Positions 48,811 through 60,061 of a stretch of DNA of 64,000 bases are shown piece after piece. The position numbers were made by a program, and so were the translations under genes. The stretch is from Lactarius indigo (lineage: Eukaryota; Basidiomycota; Agaricomycetes; Russulales; Russulaceae), in the NCBI GenBank assembly GCA_025766275.1, contig JAFKAC010000002.1:1240001-1304000 (forward strand), given 5' to 3'. How positions within the stretch are numbered: position 1 is the first letter of the stretch; each line of letters opens with the position of its first letter. Under the pieces are notes generated by a model that saw only the letters and a list, made by a program, of their open reading frames with translations, did not search any database and was not told the origin of the DNA.

Positions 48811-50245
48811 GCCCTGATCCCCTTCCTATCAAACAGCGTACCCCCCCGCGCGGCGTGCAGCATGGACACCTTGACATCTACACATAAATTCATTCTCCTG
48901 TGTATTAGTCATTATTTTTTCGTCTTCGCTTTCCTTCTCTCATACATGTCCCCTGTTGTCACTACCTCTTTCGTGCATAATTAGATCCGCATACATTTCC
49001 AGTCTCGATTTGTTCGGTGCCATCTCGGATTCGCCGTGGATTTCCAAGGATCACCTCGTTCCCGAGCCTACAGCATCGGATGCGATTCCGCAATACGCAA
49101 GTAGGTTACTTGCGACTCATAGGGAGGTCCCATTGTTTTTCACGGCCGCGGTAGTATTGTGGGTTGGCCGCCCTTGATTAGGGCATATATAGGAACGCCG
49201 AGCGCCGGGCCGATCGTCGAGGGTGCTTCTAGGAGCTTGTCTCGGAGCGCTTGGACAGTTGACGGCAAGATCGGCAGAAATTGGGGGGACGGACTAAATG
49301 GCATCCCCCCTGCTTCTGTATACTGCATCTTGACACAAAGGATAAGATTAACAAGGAAATGGAAGAATGTTCACTCTGTGACATCTCGTCATCATTACTG
49401 TAACTCGGGGTGGGAAAAAAAAGCAATACTCTCATGGATGTCGATTTAGCGCACCATTTCAAGGTGCGCCCGTGCCAGAGAGATTTCGCTCATCAACGAT
49501 CTGATCGTATCACTTCCCCAGTTGACGTCCTGTCCAGATCTTGACAGGAAAAAAAGAAGCTTATGAGAAAGATGTGGTCGTTCGTTTGCATTTGGCAGTA
49601 CACCTCAGCCACGAGGACCTCGGCGACTCAGTCCTTCTCAAATAGCCGATAAATTAGTTTTCACATATTACACACGAGCGATTCATCGACCGAGGTGTGA
49701 TTTAAATGAACCGAGGGACGGCCCCGAGGGATAGAAGGCCTGCCGTTAGCTTACTGCAGCTCTTGGCAAAATAATCGTTCACCTCAAGTTACGGCACTTG
49801 ACATTGAGTTGTCGCAAATTACACGCCATGCCATGCTAGCCATCGTAGCAGCATGTCTGACCTGGGAATGGCCACTAGCAGATAGAATACATAATGTGCG
49901 ATGCCCAACTCTGGGAAGACCCCATTCGGGTTGCCGCTTTGCAACATGTGACTGCATTATGCTCCTTTGCCCGAGCAGCCCGAACACAGCCCTAAGCAGA
50001 AAAACGAATGGAAGGTGGATGTGCGCCGTCCAAATACCTGTAAGTGAAGGAGATGCCGACTGCGGTGGGATCCAATCAAAAGCTTAACTGCGGTCCATTA
50101 CAGTAATAACCATCTCAGAGCATGGTGTGACGTCCACGTATTACAGATAGAAGCATTCGTGGCAGTGTTCGTAATCACCGTAACTCTAACATTGTGGAGC
50201 TAGTCCATACGCGCAGGTAAAAAAAGAAGAATCATGCAGTCTTGT
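48811..50245. other. Intergenic spacer
   Basis: No confident gene. A minus-strand frame at 49,140-49,328 (62 codons, MQYTEAGGMPFSPSPQFLPI) looks protein-like but has no partner exons that I could establish. Confidence 0.4.
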
Positions 50246-51904
50246 TCATTCAGCAAGCACAGGCTGGGCCGCAGGCTCCGCTTTGGTCACAGCATCATCG
50301 TGCGTGCGCTCCCAGGCCTGCTGCGCATTGCGGGTATCTGTCACCGGCGTCTTCTGAGGCGGCGCTGTGCGCTGAGCCTTCTCCCTCTCTCGGGCTGCGG
50401 CGTCCGCCTCTGCTTCAGCCACAAGAGCGGCGAGCTCGGCATTAATCTCATCCTCGTCTTCCGGGGACGCACTTGTTCCCACAGCCAGGTCCATGCCGGA
50501 GCGCACGGCATCGTCGAGCTCCCGCGCGTCTGCATTAGCGTCAGCTAGTGCATCAAAGGTGCGCTCCACAGCGTCACGCTGGAGTGAGGGATGCGCAAGC
50601 AGCGCGCGGAGAGTGGCGGTGCTGCTTTCATAAGCCTTCACAATCTATAGGCGGCGAGTGATGCGGGGTATCAGCAGGACGAAACGGTGACAGTGGGAGA
50701 GAGCAGGCGCGGTACCCGAATATCTTCTGCGGCTGCTTCGACGCGCAATAGGGTGCTTTGAAGGATCTCGAGTGAGCCGATGCGTTGGGTGAGTACCTCC
50801 TCGAGCTGTTTGCGAGAGCGAAGATAGGAGAGTGCGAGCGGCTTGTGTTGTTGGCGTAAGGCGATCGCCGCTTTCGCCTTGTGCCTAAAGATGGGTCATC
50901 GGTGTGTTAGACAGGTAGATCGCCGAAAGAAAAGGTGCGCCGAATTTACGAGTCGATCTTTGCGGTGATGCTGTCAATCTGCGCTGTTAGGTTCGCAACA
51001 GCGGATTTCAGTTCGAGAGCGCCGTGATCAACCGCTGTGATTTCGGGTGTACCAAAACCAGTCCCAACAAACTTAATCACCTGCGAACAATGAGCGCGGC
51101 GCTGGAACAGCCACGCGGAGACGAACCTCTCTCTCGGTGACGATAGCGCGTCTGTCACGCTCCAAAAACTTTAGAAGGACACGAAGGTCCTTGTCGGAAA
51201 GTGTACCTCCCGGAAGCGCGGACGCCGCGAATGTGGCACGAAACGAGTCAAAGCTGTACAGTGTGTCGGCGAGGCTCACATCTCGTGCGCGCTGCGAAGC
51301 AAGCACGGAGTCGGCCGCGTGCTCGAGGACTCCAATGAGGACATAATCCCCTTTGGTGTGCTTCCACCGCTCGGTCTCGCTCTCGTCGTCTGAGCCGAAA
51401 ACATTGAGTTGTTGAAGAGCCCACCACAGTGGCTTTCCAACAACAAATGCGGCAACGCGATACGGTAGCCAGCCGGGGTCGTATATCGATTGAGACGCAC
51501 TCAGAAACTGCTGTAGAGGTACTGCGGTGCGAGAGTTGACGAGCTCGGTCTTCACTAGCAGGAATTTCGGTCAGCTCCACGCTTCTCACTGCCACTGGCG
51601 TAGTTGCACACGGGAAGCTTACGATAACGGTTCCCAAACAGAGAGGTTTTCCAGCACCCCCATATCTCAGGGATTCTAAAAGGCTTTGGTCCGCGTGAAG
51701 AATGAGTGTATCTGTTGTGTTCGGCTGATGACCAAGAGAGACTAGGGCTTCCAGTGTGGAACGCCACCAGGTGATGTTAGAGCTGTACGTAGTTGGATTT
51801 GAGTGCTTCTGTCTAGAGATATCAGAGTAAAGGGACTGAATGCGCGATTTAGATAGACCATCGTAAGATGGAAGAGAAGACAATGTAGAGGGAGAAGAGG
51901 ACAT
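50246..51904 (-). CDS. CHMP7: CHMP7-like ESCRT-III protein (Snf7 family)
   Basis: Minus-strand gene starting MSSSPSTLSSLPSYDGLSKS. The N-terminal half resembles CHMP7 (FLSASQSIYDPGWLPYRVAA, FLERDRRAIVTEREVIKFVG). The C-terminal half is a Snf7 domain: a basic helix HKAKAAIALRQQHKPLALSY, RSRKQLEEVLTQRIGSLEIL, then acidic helices including DEDEINAELAALVAEAEAD. CHMP7 recruits ESCRT-III to the nuclear envelope and endosomes in other eukaryotes. The ATG is at 51,904; the codon just upstream is TTG. The first ~200 nt of this gene recur, decayed, at 53.5-53.8, 58.4-58.5 and 62.1-62.35 kb. Confidence 0.85.
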
Positions 51905-52860
51905 CAATTGGACACGGTCACAGGGCAGAGGTAAGCCTGAGAGAGGAATTGACGGTTGGCGGGCCGGGCCATGTGCTCACGCGTTTTATGCGCCGAACCG
52001 CGCCGGGCCGCTGCCGCTGCAGGGTGGTTCCCCAAACATCTCACCGAACATCTGGCTGTCCTTGTGCTGTTGCGCGCGCTCAACCCCCTCCATATTTCCG
52101 GTCATATTCAACTTCTTCTGGCCCACGACTCTCTCGAGCTCTACTTCGAGCACATTCGCGTAGCGTCCGCGCTGCCTGCCGGCTCCCCAGGTTGCTGTTA
52201 TTATAGTACTTCCTCACGACTGTCCCGAATATCCGCTCTGGGACAAATGCCTCAACATGCAGCATATCTCCAGCATCCGAGTCACTGTCTTCAGCCCGCC
52301 CTGATGACAACTTGTATCTACCCCCACACGTCGATTCGTGAGAAGATCGACGCGCCTGTAGATCGCGGTGATGGCCGCGTCATTCCAAGTTGGTCTACGG
52401 AAGAATTAGCCGCACCTTGTATACCTGGTGTTGGTAACCTCAGCTCTGCAGCACAAATTTCTTCGGAAATGGCGCTAGTAGGTGCTAAGGGTCTACCAAA
52501 GGTAGGTGAGGGCCCGGGGGGGTACTGTCAACTCGAAGAAGAGGAGGTGAGAAACGAACGCCCCGGGTGACGAGTGCGCATCAAAGGGAACACGGGCACT
52601 GCCTTTCTTCCCTTTCGCGCCACAAAGACAAGGTCAAGGTGGGAGGTGCGATTTCAGAGTTCAGAGATACAGTATCTTAGATTAAACAAGCGTCTGCGCG
52701 GTCTAATTATATCATCAGATGACTGCTAAATCATGGGAAATACGTTAGACGCTGGGCCATTGCGCCCGTGGCTTCGAGGCCTGGTCAAGGTCCTGCTCGT
52801 CCATGAGTGACTTGTGATATAATCGCCATCTGTCGAGGCTTTCCCCCTCCCGTTTCTGAC
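51905..52860. other. Spacer upstream of CHMP7 with an open frame of doubtful status
   Basis: A plus-strand frame at 51,956-52,570 (204 codons) is open but has no recognised domain and low-complexity starts. It may be chance, a short new gene or CHMP7 antisense RNA. From about 52,760 the sequence matches the upstream regions of the copies at 56.2, 60.1 and 62.8 kb (CCATTGCGCCCG, GAGGC.TGGTC). Confidence 0.35.
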
Positions 52861-52875
52861 CACCAACCTTGCGCG

Positions 52876-53180
52876 ATGACCGTCTCTATCCCTACGTTCT
52901 TGACCTATTTGCTCCCCATAGGCTCATCTTTTGCGTAGGTCAGCGCTCTTAATTGCACCGACTCTACCTTCGCTTGGGTGGGATCCCTTCGCCCAGACAT
53001 TCGTTTTGTATTGATAACAATACTTTTTTTTTTCGCATTGTGCTGGTCTTTTTATAGTCGTTCAATTCGCTCTAATAAAATCCCTGCTTGATCACAGCGT
53101 ACCTTGCGGCGACGTGCAACAACGGCGGTCAGTGAATGCACCTTTGGCACATCGCAAACGATCTCATCGACATCTGCAGT
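52876..53180 (+). pseudogene. Signal-peptide/one-TM family, decayed copy 2
   Basis: ATGACCGTCTCTATCCC begins a clear copy of exon 1 (IPTFLTYLLPIGSSFA). The codon that is CAA or CAG in the other copies, just after the signal peptide, is TAG here (about 52,936). Exon 2 sequence (CTCTAATAAAATCCCTGC and CGTGCAACAACGGCGGTCAG) is still visible, but similarity stops near 53,160 and the Cys-rich and membrane exons are missing. It is truncated and cannot make the protein. Confidence 0.85.
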
Positions 53181-53299
53181 TTTCTCTGTCCCTATTTTTC
53201 CACCAGGACAGTCATACCATGGGCGACACAGCTCATCACGTACGCACTAGATCTTGATTTCTGCGGTCTGCGAATAACCTCTGTCAATGGAGAAGAAGC

Positions 53300-53870
53300 T
53301 GTTTAGTATCATTCGGCTAGACCCAAGAGTGAAGTGCGCGGCCCACTAAGCCCATTTCATTTGACGCACCAGGATTCCCCACCCCGTTTCTGCCCCAAAT
53401 TAGTTCTGGTTTTCAGAAGTTGGTGGCATCGACCAGCGGTGTGTGTGGACAGGCAAGGGTGATATTGTCACGGCCTTGAGTTGGTCATGGTTGTTCCTTT
53501 CCAGTGAACGTTTGTATTCCATATCTATCAGGGTCGAGACACCCTCAACGTCTACATACGAGCAGTGTTGCACATTCTCGCCGGCGCTATCCTTAGGCCA
53601 AACCATGAACCGAGAAACTGATGACTAGGACTCCCAGTGTGGAGCATTACCAGAAGATGTTGGAGCCGTACATGGTTGGGTTTGAGTGCTTCTATTTAGA
53701 GATATCGAGTGACGCGACCGACCGAATACGCAATTAAGACAGATATCGAAAGATGGAAAAGAAGACAACGTAGGGAGATGGGGTGTCAATATGTCAATCC
53801 GTGGGACACGGCCACATGCGGGGGTTGGGCGGAGAGAAAAGATGAGGGAGTATGACGCGACAGTTCACAT
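53300..53870. repeat. Repeated spacer with decayed CHMP7 5' fragment
   Basis: 53,300-53,420 matches 58,140-58,260 and 61,850-61,980 (TTCGGCTAGACCCAAGAG, CATTTGACGCACCAG, CCGTTTCTGCCCCAAA). 53,540-53,830 matches the minus-strand start of CHMP7 at about 51,640-51,930 (CTTCCAGTGTGGA-type and AGAGATATC blocks), with stops in every frame. Confidence 0.7.
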
Positions 53871-54045
53871 GTCACGGTCGGTGGGCTATTGCGCCCGAGT
53901 CCAATAGGAGCGGTCAAGCTCCGTGGCGTAGCCTACATGGCTTCCAAGTTCCCATGATTCAAAGTACAGTACTGCAGACAATCCTACCTCATACCGAATG
54001 CGTCATCTTGGTGGTGAAGTCCTCCCTTCCCATTTCTGTCTCTGG

Positions 54046-54765
54046 TAGGCGCGCCGGGTTAATAGTATAACCCGAGTGGCAGCTATTCGACGCTGTCCAT
54101 ATCAAGCGCCCACTCAATTCCACATGGTCCTGGGAAGAGAGACGACCCACGTTGGAGGACATGGTGACAAGTCGACCAAGTAGTTGGACCATGCACAGAA
54201 CTCGGTCGTCTAACCATGGACCTAAGAATGAAAGGGAAAGATTAGGCTGAGGGCATTCCCATTGCGGACGATCAAGTTCGGCCTGGATGGCCTCGGGATA
54301 AAAAAAAAAATACTCGCGCACGCATGAACTGGGTAAGCTTGAGGTTTGGTGTGCCATCGACGAACAGAGAAAGTTGGGGGATCTAAATCCCCAAGTATTC
54401 CATTCTGACGTCGTCGACTTGAGGCGTGTGTCAATTTGGGCCAAGAGGACCTCCAGGCACTCGTAATGACCCTTGAAATGAATAGAGAGAGCGGGAAGGA
54501 CGGTCCGCATCGGGGGATCCGGACATCTTCTCCCTTCATCAGGGGGAGGTGGCTCAAGGAAATTTTCGATGGAAAGAGTCCTGAGCCTGGTCAACACGGC
54601 CAGACCTGCGACCATAGCCCCTGGTGGAATGTAACTGTGGTGGAAAATATTCCCGAGTTGAAGAGCAACGAGACTACGAGCCGGCCGACAAAAGAAGTGT
54701 AGGCAATTCTGGAAAGGAAATGCCCCCCAAGTGGAGATCACGTAGACGTGGGCAGAACCACCCAA
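54046..54765 (-). pseudogene. F-box/LRR-type gene remnant
   Basis: The minus strand reads SLVALQLGNIFHHSYIPPGA, then MVAGLAVLTRLRTLSIENFL and MRTVLPALSIHFKGHYECLE, VLLAQIDTRL. This is the leucine-rich part of the large F-box/LRR family of mushroom fungi. No F-box is present and the frame is diluted by unrelated sequence after about 54,420. A promoter-like piece of the membrane-protein family (53,875-54,010) lies at its end, showing rearrangement. Confidence 0.6.
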
Positions 54766-55294
54766 GAATCCCCTGGGAAGGACTGGGACAGTGCCTGGTA
54801 AACCATCAAGGTCCCACGTAAGTCCCAGCTGTGTCAGCGCAGGAGATAGCCCCTGCGTGAAAAGTGGCCACTTTTCTTAACAGTGAATGTGTTGTACAAA
54901 TCTCGACACGATGTATACAACTGGTGTGCCGGAATGCAGCAACGATGTTACCGTCATGAGCATGGCTAGAACGATAGTTGCTGCGCCAGAGTCTGGGTTA
55001 GTCAACAGTGAGAAGAAGGGTGGCCGGTCAGTAAACCAGATTCTGCACGACAGGTGTTCCGTGTGTACAGTTGGGACGGTGATTGAGACGGTGCGGTGGT
55101 GCAAATGTGCTTCTTCGCCATCTCTGGTAGACATGTGCTAGTCATTGCCATTATCCTCTGAAGTGGATAATTGGTAGGGTCGCGTAGACAGAAATCGAAT
55201 ATTTCCAGGAAGACATTGTCCGGGAGAATGTTGATTGTTACACCATGTCCGTGATTCTCGACTGTGCACGCGTTTCTGGGTCAGTACTCGTTGG

Positions 55295-55621
55295 CAGTGT
55301 TTTACAGGTCAGCCTGGCTCAAGGTCAAATGGGTCGTAGTCAGCCAGGTCAGTCTGGGTCAATTGACTCAGGTCAAAGGTCACAATAAGGGTCAGACCAT
55401 TTTTGGAATCGCTTCGTCCGCTTAGTCATTCAAGTTACGGCTTGTGCCAATGGACCAATGGCCCGCCCAGCCCGAAGCTGCGATAAAAAAGGAAAGTGGC
55501 AGGTGGGAAAGAACACGTGAGTGATGATGGAAAACGACACAGGATTTTTCGAATATAGAAAAGTATCACATAATCTGACCCTAACAGGTCAGACTACCCG
55601 ACCCAGGTCATGACAACGCTG
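55295..55621. mobile_element. Short non-autonomous transposon A (327 bp)
   Basis: Ends are CAGTGTTTTACAGGTCAG and GACAACGCTG. Flanks CTCGTTGG (55,287-55,294) and CTCATTGG (55,622-55,629) are an 8-bp duplication with one later change. It has no coding capacity. The interior shares GAAG.TGCGATAAAAAAGGA and CACGTGA with the TIR of the 15.9 kb transposon. The same site is empty in the duplicate spacer at 59,121 (CTCGTTAC). 8-bp duplications are made by hAT and KDZ-type elements. Confidence 0.85.
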
Positions 55622-55634
55622 CTCATTGGTGGTA

Positions 55635-56000
55635 CCATACCGGAAATTTAGTAAGTACATTCACACCTCCGACCGTCGCATCAACTGCGCAACGCCGAGA
55701 GCCCACACAAATACAGAAATAGTTGAGGAGTGGTAGCTGAGATGGCAAGCGCTTATATCCGCGGCATCGCACCCTATCCCCTTCCGCAACAACTTAATTC
55801 TTTGATCTTCTAGGTTACGGCCACGTGTAAAAACGTCGTCGATCAGCGAGAACACCGAGTGGCCATTGAGGGAGAGGCATGGAAAGATATTTTCAAGTTT
55901 TAGGCGCATTTGATCTTGTGGAGAGACGCCGGACAAGTTGCGACATAAAGGTGGGGCCACACTGTATGAGCGCTATATGAGCACGTGAGGCAAGATTACA
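55635..56000 (-). pseudogene. DUF6589 element remnant 1
   Basis: The minus strand at 55,661-55,960 reads CLSLNGHSVFSLIDDVFTRG, NLEDQRIKLLRKG and SVFVWALGVAQLMRRSEV. This aligns with the N-terminus of the intact protein at 21.3 kb (CLSDNGYTIFTLLSDVLSRR, LEDRRVR, VTTWALRIAQSALRSDV). Upstream, 55,936-55,990 retains a decayed TIR core (GTTGCGACATAAAGG, CACGTGAGG). Everything downstream of the first exon is gone. Confidence 0.75.
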
Positions 56001-56241
56001 ACATGGTCCTGGGCAGCTGTGCGATAAGGCTGATTGAAATCGCCATCTTAGTGATCCAGTTATTGCGCCCGAGGTCGAGATCTGTCTCGAGGCTTGGTCT
56101 AGGTCCCGCTCAATGCCCTACTTTTTCCATGGTTCCAAAATACAGGAAATCTCCTACCCCATACTGAAAGCATCACTTCGACTGATATGAGAGGTTCAAC
56201 TGTAGAGGTCTCCCCCCCGTTTCTGACACTAACCTTGCGCG

Positions 56242-57526
56242 ATGCCCATCTCAATCCCTACCCTGTTGTCCTATCTGCTCATTATAGGCTCAGCTCGTGC
56301 ACAAGTCGGCGCCCCTAATTGCAGCGACTCTTCGTTCGCTTGGGTGGGTTCTCAACGCCCAGACGGTCGGTTTGTATCGATAACAATTTTTTTGCATCGT
56401 ACGGGTATTTTTATAGTCGTACAATTCGCTCCATCAAAATCCCTGTTGGGTCGCAGCATACCTGTCAGCCGTGTGCAACAATGGCAGTCAGTACATGCAT
56501 CTTTGGCGCATCGTATGCATTCTTATCTGCATGTGCAGCGTTCATCCTCACTTCTTTGCTACCACAACACTATTACACTGGACCAAATGGGGTTGATGAT
56601 GGCGATTCATGCAAATGCAACACGGTCGTATACAACCTCATCAGCGCATGCGATGCGTGCCAGGGAGAGCCGTGGATTCCGTGCGTTGATCAGTTGTATT
56701 TCGCCAAGATTACAACCGATCGACCCACTTGATTGATCAGTTACTCCACCTGGTCGTTCAACTGCACTACCAAGGCAACTGCCGGAACGCAAGTCACGTG
56801 TCGTTTCTACTAGCGATTATACTCAGCTCTAGACCCCAGCTTCCCGGAACCGGTTCCAAATAGCACGCGAGTACCACAATGGGCTTACATCGACTCCTCT
56901 GTGCGTACCTTCCCTCTGTCCTTCGCATGCTCGCCCAAGAAATCTCATCAATTGTACCTTTACAGATCAGCGACAACTGGAACATCTCGACGGCGCAACT
57001 TGCAGGAAGTGCGAGACTCAACCGCTCTCTACACGCATTTTTGTCTTATCTTGTCTTATCTAGTTAACCCCGAAGTTACGGGCACTGCTTCCATTTTCCC
57101 CACTTCGACAAGTACGGCGGCCAAGTCCACATCGACCTCGCATCACAGCTCGAACGCCGGAGCAATCGCGGGTGGCGTCGTCGGTGGCATCATCTGTGCG
57201 GTCTTGATCGCCGGGGTCATAGTATGGTTCACCATCCGCCATCGGCGTGCTCGCTCTTCCCCATATCTGGACTCCCAAGGCAGCGAGAAGGAACAGTCAC
57301 GGCCCCACCCCCTTGCTGATGGAGCACCAAAACTTTACGTCGGTCTTTTGACCCAACAATTATAAAACGAGAGTCACAGCTGATCTAGTTGTGTGTTTCC
57401 CAGGACCCTTTGGATCCATCGACGTACCCGAGCAAAGAGTACCTGCCAGTGGCCAATCAGCCCCTCGGCCCCACTGGCTTCCTCCAACCAATCGACGGCA
57501 GATACAGTGGTCTGCCAGAGATTTGA
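56242..57526 (+). CDS. Cys-rich signal-peptide/one-TM protein, copy 3 (intact)
   Basis: Signal peptide MPISIPTLLSYLLIIGSARA. The outer domain has SYNSLHQNPCWVAAYLSAVC, YTGPNGVDDGDSCKCNTVVY, NLISACDACQGEPWIP, YSTWSFNCTTKATAGTFPEP and VPQWAYIDSS. The membrane helix is AIAGGVVGGIICAVLIAGVI, followed by RHRRAR and a tail that starts DPLDPSTYPSKEYLPVANQP and ends YSGLPEI. Seven or eight exons chain in phase. One intron (after ..ATAGT, about 56,791) begins GCAAGT, a GC-AG intron; copies 4 and 5 have GT there. This is the reference copy of the local family. Surface localisation is inferred from topology. Confidence 0.82.
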
Positions 57527-59110
57527 GTTGAAGTACCTCCCCCCCTCTTTTCCTCAAGAACTAAATGGTAACTATAGCGTGATCTCTTCGTTCAAGTACC
57601 GTGGTGTGGTGTATAGTGACTTCTTGCTCATGTTTCATTGGTCTTCTTCTTGGTCGAGTGACCGAGGTACTGGTTATGGGTACACGATTCTGATTTCTTG
57701 AAATGTGTTGACGCGGCGAGACTGATGTGTTCATTGGGTGACGTGTCTTACTGGGCTATGTTGTCGTCGGTTTCGTACATGTATGTATGCATGTCTCTGG
57801 GACGAAATTCATCTTGGAAAACCTAGCTAAGAGGGAATCTAACCTTTCCAAGGGGGCGGTCCGTGGCCTGGCCATTTGCAGTAAACATCCAGCACGGCTG
57901 CCGTTGGTCCGCAAAAGCGCAAGATGCAAGGCACGTGGCTGGTGGTGGAAATGTGAGTCAGTGAGGCTAGCGGTCAGATAAGAAGTCTCCTCTTCAACGT
58001 GGTCCACGACCAATCTCACACAAGCACTCAAAGTACCACGGTGGCAGCGACGCATTTCATCATACTCGTACTATTTTGTTTTCAGCTAGTCTACCAATAA
58101 ACCTATGCCAATGGAGAAGAAACGAACGTCGTTGATTATTATTCGGCTAGACCCAAGAGCGAGGTCCACCCAGGGGTCTGCCGCCCGCTAAGCACATCTC
58201 ATTTAGCGCACCAGCACGGCGCACCCCCATTTCCGCCCCAAAAGAGTTCAGGCTCTCAGAAGTGGCTGGTATCTCCAAACAGCATATGAGCTACAATCTC
58301 TATGGCGGTATTGTCATAGGCTTGAGTTAGGAATGGGTGTTCCTTGAACGTCTATTTACCATGTCTACTGGCCCCTGGCCACCGAGCCAGGTCAAGACAT
58401 CCTCAGAGTATATCTACGGCGTACACACACGTCCTGCAGCATTATCCCCACGCCAAACCGTGAACCAAGAGACTAGTGCTTCCAGCAGTGGTGTGCCACC
58501 GAGTGACGTTGGAACTGTACGTGAAATTCGAGTCTTGAGCCTGATCAATACGGCCAAACCTGCCAGCGCAATTCCTCTGGTGAAATATAAATATATCCTC
58601 GAGTCGGAGAGTAACAGGCAGGAAATGACCCTGCATGGCAGTGGCCACTTTCCTTAACGATATTGCTTGCGATATTGTGTCAGAGTATGTTGTAAAAATC
58701 TCAAAACGCTGTAGTATACGACCCAGACAGGCGTGCTGGAGTGCAGCGACGATATTATCTTCATCGTCAGGAACAGAGCGAAGCCCATAGACAGGGCACG
58801 GAAGTCCCCGGTAGTCAACGGTGTAAGGAAAGACGAGTGGCCAGTAGACTCAAGAGTAAATCATATTAATTCTGCCTGACAGGCGTTCCATATGTGCAGC
58901 TCGAGACGGCGTGGTGATGAAAATGTGATTATTCGCCATCTCTAGTAGACATGCACTAGTCTTTGCCAAGGTCTTTGCCGTCTCTTCGTAGGTTAAAGCG
59001 GATACTTGGTGGGGTCACGTAGACAGAAGTCCGGGCAAGAGTCCAGGAAGACATTGCCAGCGTGCTGGTTGTCACGTGATGAGGAGCACTTCTTTGATTC
59101 TCCGCAACTC
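57527..59110. repeat. Spacer of the tandem duplication, unit 1 to 2
   Basis: 58,080-58,660 matches 53,280-53,640 and 61,810-62,160. It includes minus-strand scraps of the F-box/LRR and CHMP7 genes (about 58,420-58,600, GLAVLIRLKT-like reading). 58,680-59,090 matches 54,890-55,260, giving a unit of about 3.8 kb. No intact gene. Confidence 0.65.
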
Positions 59111-59139
59111 TGAGTTAATACTCGTTACCAACCGGAACT

Positions 59140-59329
59140 TGTGTACGTGGTGCATTCCACCTCCGACAGTCGCATCGATGCGCAACATCAAGAGCCTACA
59201 CAAATACAGAAACGGATGGGGAGTTGTGGCTGAGAACATGAAGGCGAATACATATATTCCTTCGCGCATTAACTTAATTCTTTGATCTTCTAGGTTACGA
59301 CCATATGCAAGAATGTCATCAATCAGCGA
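59140..59329 (-). pseudogene. DUF6589 element remnant 2, split by transposon B
   Basis: Paralogous to 55,660-55,850 (shared TTAACTTAATTCTTTGATCTTCTAGGTTACG split into short blocks). It is interrupted after ATCAGCGA at 59,329 and resumes at 59,718-59,860, where a decayed TIR core (GAAGTTGTTATATAAAAGG, GTACGTGAGG) is seen. Confidence 0.75.
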
Positions 59330-59717
59330 CAGCCCCGGGTCTGACTCAGTCAGACCCGCGACCCGTCGGGTAGTCTGACGCCGACCCGTTAGGGTTAGAT
59401 TACAAGATACTTTCTATATTCAGAAAATCCTGTGTTGCGTTGTTCATCCACCAGACTTCTTCCCGTCGGCCCCCGCGTAAAGACGTATCGACAAGAGAAG
59501 GAAGTATGCATCATCACGTGTTTTTCCCTACCACCTTCCTTTTTTATCGCAACTTCGGGTTGGCGGGCCATTGGCCCATCAACACACGCGGTAATGCATA
59601 CTGACTAAGCAGACAATGCGATTCCAAAATGGTCTGACCCTCGTTGTGACCAGTGACCTTTGACCCGGCTAACTATGACCCATTTGACCCTGAGTCAGGC
59701 TGACCCGTACAACACTG
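59330..59717. mobile_element. Short non-autonomous transposon B (388 bp)
   Basis: Opposite orientation to transposon A. The outer end (read in reverse) is CAGTGTTGTACGGGTCAG, the other CAGCCCCGGGTCTGAC. Flanked by a perfect 8-bp duplication ATCAGCGA (59,322-59,329 and 59,718-59,725). The same site is empty in the other spacer at 55,842-55,849. It contains a 75-bp block absent from A, including CAGACTTCTTCCC at 59,452, which matches the terminus of the 15.9 kb transposon. Confidence 0.88.
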
Positions 59718-60061
59718 ATCAGCGAGATACCGAGTAGCTGAGGAATTGAAGGACGTTACTACATTAAGCTCTGGGGGCATTTGATCATCCAAAGAGACAC
59801 GAAGTTGTTATATAAAAGGAAGGTGGGGCTTCATTGTATGAGTACGTGAGGCGGAATTACAACACCATGATGGTCCTTGTCTTACAGTGTGTGCGATAAG
59901 GGAAGAAGTTCGATAGAAGCACCACCAAGTTATTGCGCCCGAGGATGAGGTCGTGAGGCTTGGTCTAGGCTAGATCCCGCTTTAGGTCCTACTTTTCCAT
60001 GGTTCCAAAATACAGGAAACCTCCTGCCCCATACTGAAAGCATCATTTGGACTGACATGAG

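Noticed and set aside
57756..58055. Minus-strand 99-codon frame
   Set aside because: It lies in the duplicated spacer, has no counterpart in the paralogous spacer and no recognisable domain.
59330..59717. A complete nested DUF6589-type mini-element inside transposon B
   Set aside because: Only one terminus (59,452) is found; no matching opposite end and no 9-bp duplication around it.
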